From Cristatella mucedo (Eukaryota > Bryozoa > Phylactolaemata > Cristatellidae), in contig WPIO01000128.1 of NCBI GenBank assembly GCA_009760855.2, forward strand, positions 1,101,913-1,165,912: a stretch of 64,000 nt of DNA, written 5' to 3'. The translations under genes and the position numbers were made by a program. The first letter of the stretch is position 1. Each line of letters opens with the position of its first letter. Shown piece after piece: positions 60,878 through 64,000 of this stretch. The notes under the pieces were generated by a model that saw nothing but the letters and a program-made list of their open reading frames with translations, had not been told where the DNA came from and made no database searches.

Positions 60878-63287
60878 GCGTCTTTTCTTTAGGAAATATA
60901 TATCCTTCGGTTTTATACGTAGTCCCATTTATTAATTTATAATCTTACTGGTACTACCTTCAGACCGCAGGCGTTCCGAATAAGTACTCTCATCTCAAAC
61001 AGTTTAAGCGTCTTTTCTGCGGCAAATATGTATCCATTAATGTTATACTTAGCTTCCTTAAATCAATAATTATCTTTCCTTTAGCACCTTTAAACCGCAG
61101 GCGTCCTGCGTAAATTATCGCCTTTGCAAAAGTCATGAACGCGTCTTGGGATCATTTACCCAATAAATAGTCTCGTTTGACAATGTATTACCTTTCTGGT
61201 ACTACCTTTCAAACGCCGCTTTCCCGAGTAAATCCCCTCCTCAAACCATTTACGCGTCTTTCCTTCCGGAAACGTATGTTCGTTATTGTTTAGATTAGTC
61301 TTAATAAGTACTGCATTATTCAACTTGTCAATCCTTCAAACCGCGGGCGTTCCGAGTAAGTTATCTTCCAAGCTATAACTATCTACGCGTCCTCTTTTCC
61401 AGAAATATAGATCCTTTACTAACATATAAAGTCTCAATAAATTATTATCTCTAATACTAGCTTTACCTGTCAACCGCAGGCGTTCCGAGTAAATTTATCT
61501 AACTGCCATAACCATTTACGCGTCTTTTCTTCGGGAAATATGCGTCCTTTAGTGTAATAAATAGTCTTATGAAATTCATTGTAATCCAGCTAGAAGATTC
61601 TTCAAAACAGGCATTCTGAGTAAATTAACTTTATTGCCTAAACCATTCGAGCGTCTTTTCTTTAGAAAATATATATCCTTCGGTTATATTCGTAGTCTCA
61701 TTTATAAATTTAAAATCTTACTGGTACTACCTTCCGACCGCAGGCGTTCCGAATAAGTACTCTCACCTCAAACAGTTTACGCGTCTTTTCTGCGGCAAAT
61801 ATGTATCCTTTAACATTATAAATACTCTCACTAACTCAATAACTGTCTTACGGGTAGTACCTTTACACCGCAGGCGTCCCGTGTAAATTATCGCCTTTGC
61901 AAAATTCATGAATGCGTCTTGGGATCATTTACCCGATAAATAGTCTCATTTGGCAATGTGATACCTTTCTAGTAGTACCTTTCAAACGCCGCTGTCCCGA
62001 GTGAATCCACTCCACAAACCATTTACGGGTCTTTTCTTCCGGAAACGTATGTTCGTTATTGTTGCGATTAGTCTTAATAAGTACTGCATTATTCAACTTG
62101 TCAATCCTTCAAACCGCGGGCGTTCCGAGTAAGTTATCTTCCAAGCTATAACTATCTACGCGTCCTCTTTTCCAGAAATATAGATCCTTTAGTAACATAT
62201 AAAGTCTCAATAAATGATTATCTCTCTTACTAGCTTTACATGTCAACCGCAGGCGTTACGAGTAAGTTATCTAACTGCTATAACCATTTACACGTCTTTT
62301 CTTCGGAAAATATGCAGCCTTTAGTGTTATACATTGTCTTATGAAATGCATTGTAATCCAGCTAAAAGATTCTGAAAACGCCGGCGTTTCGAGTAAATTA
62401 TCTTTGAGCTTAAACTATTCGGGCGGCGTCTTTTCTTTGAGAAATATTTATCCTTTAGTTGGATACATAGTCTCAATAAATTTGTATTATCTTACTTGTA
62501 GTATCTTCTAACCGCAGGCATTGTTACGTGCCGATTGTTACGTACTAGATATCAACTGACCCGATTATTACGAGCCCGATTTATACGTACCCGATTATTA
62601 ATTCCCCGATTATCACGTCCTCGATTAATACGTCCTTGACTATTACGTCCTCGATTATTAAGTACCCGATTGTGAAGTGCCCGATTATTACATACCCGAT
62701 TATCACGTCACTGATTATTATGTGCCCGATTAATACAAGCCCGATTACTACGTCTCCGAGTATTACGTCCGCGATTATTAGGTGCCCGATTAATACATAC
62801 CAGATTATCACGTCACTGATTATTATCCGCCCGATTATTACGAGGCCGATTATCATGTCCCTGAATATTACGTCACCGATTATTACGTCTTCTATTATTA
62901 CGGCACCGATTATTAGGTGGTCTATTATTTCATAACTGATAATCACGTCACCGATTAGTATCTGCCCAAATAATACGAGCCCGATTGGAACGTGCCCCAT
63001 TAGTACGTGTAATTATTTCGTATCCGATTATTACGTACCTGATTACAACGGACTGAATTATCACGTTTTCGGTTATTTTATCCGATTAGTACGTACCCGA
63101 TTATTTCGAGCCCGATGATTACCTATCCGAATAATATGTCCCCGAGCACTACAAGCAACGGCAAGTCTATAAGACTTATTTGCATCTTCCGCTATCTAGT
63201 GCGGATTGCCGCCATCTTTTGCGATAACTGTATGCTACGGGTAGCTGATGCGGATGGCATCGATCTTGCCCGATTTGCCTTTAGCTG
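60878..63287 (+). repeat. HOR unit 24 (12 + M7, 2410 bp)
   Basis: One T lost near 62373 (GATTCTGAAAACG) and a 3-bp GCG duplication near 62424 (TCGGGCGGCGTC). Confidence 0.92.
62520..63144. repeat. 15-bp minisatellite insert, unit 24
   Basis: Core-type tract. Spacer 63145-63287 follows. Confidence 0.92.
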
Positions 63288-64000
63288 GCGTCTTTTCTTT
63301 AGGAAATATATATCCTTCGGTTTTATACGTAGTCCCATTTATTAATTTATAATCTTACTGGTACTACCTTCAGACCGCAGGCGTTCCGAATAAGTACTCT
63401 CATCTCAAACAGTTTAAGCGTCTTTTCTGCGGCAAATATGTATCCATTAATGTTATACTTAGCTTCCTTAAATCAATAATTATCTTTCCTTTAGCACCTT
63501 TAAACCGCAGGCGTCCTGCGTAAATTATCGCCTTTGCAAAAACCATGAACGCGTCTTGGCATCATTGACCCAATAAATAGTCTCGTTTGACAATGTATTA
63601 CCTTTTCTGGTACTACCTTTCAAACGCCGCTTTCCCGAGTAAATCCCCTCCTCAAACCATTTACGCGTCTTTCCTTCCGGAAACGTATGTTCGTTATTGT
63701 TTAGATTAGTCTTAATAAGTACTGCATTATTCAACTTGTCAATCCTTCAAACCGCGGGCGTTCCGAGTAAGTTATCTTCCAAGCTATTACTATCTACGCG
63801 TCCTCTTTTCCAGAAAATAGATCCTTTACTAACATATAAAGTCTCAATAAATTATTATCCAATACTAGCTTTACCTGTCACCCGCAGGCGTTCCGAATAA
63901 AGTTTATATAACTGCAATTAAACCATTACGCGTCTTTTCTTTGGGAATTATTATGCGTCTTTAGTGTAATAAATAGTTCTTATGAAATTAATTGTAATCC
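63288..64000 (+). repeat. HOR unit 25, cut by the window end
   Basis: M1-M5 and part of M6 in first-block form (TTTACTAACAT in M5), so it would be a long unit. M1 and M2 match the core, but from about 63541 substitutions and indels become frequent. Confidence 0.88.

Noticed and set aside
5996-64000. CRISPR-like regular repeats
   Set aside because: Repeats are head-to-tail without unique spacers, units are 130 bp or multi-kb, and the context is eukaryotic.
5996-64000. Array as an rDNA intergenic spacer
   Set aside because: No rRNA gene sequence is recognisable, and the units (1.6-2.4 kb) leave no room for one.

Overview
The window is repetitive, non-coding eukaryotic DNA, probably animal, although nothing in it fixes the taxon. 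I found no protein-coding or RNA gene I can support. Long open frames exist, but each is explained by a tandem repeat lacking stop codons, usually open in several frames or on both strands.

Layout. (1) 1-~2000 is a GC-rich minisatellite with a 16-bp unit. It shows ordered variant blocks and a 272-bp (17-unit) internal duplication. (2) 2008-5995 is flanking DNA. It holds (GT)n and (CA)n tracts, two old satellite monomers (2299-2581), a ~148-bp inverted repeat (2042-2189 versus 4617-4764) enclosing about 2.4 kb, a C11/G14 homopolymer pair, a complex CA-rich tract (4781-5083) and a 15-bp minisatellite (5553-5993). (3) 5996-~7325 is a layer of diverged, unordered satellite monomers of ~130 bp. 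(4) From ~7325 to the window end is a higher-order-repeat (HOR) satellite array.

HOR architecture, counted by hand from the monomer boundary motif GCGTCTT. Six distinct monomers, M1-M6 (130, 133, 113, 133, 132-133 and 131-132 bp), form a 773-bp block. A seventh monomer, M7, keeps only its first ~94 bp and is then interrupted by a ~768-bp insert. The insert is ~625 bp of a 15-bp AT-rich minisatellite (type CCCGATTATTACGTA) plus a ~143-bp non-repetitive spacer, so M7 plus insert is 862 bp. Long units are 2 x 773 + 862 = 2408 bp and short units are 773 + 862 = 1635 bp. Both lengths fit exactly in indel-free copies (37546-39953 and 31864-33498). Between 7.9 and 30.2 kb, units vary (7, 8, 12, 14, 20 or 22 monomers plus M7) and most start with an extra M1-M6x dimer. 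From 30.2 to 63.3 kb only the 6+1 and 12+1 forms occur and copies are nearly identical, differing mainly by homopolymer indels.

The picture is a satellite array edge: flank, monomeric layer, variable HORs, then homogenised HOR core. This resembles the layering known for primate alpha satellite, but the sequence is one I do not recognise. The last ~460 bases carry a burst of differences that looks like a sequence or assembly end effect.
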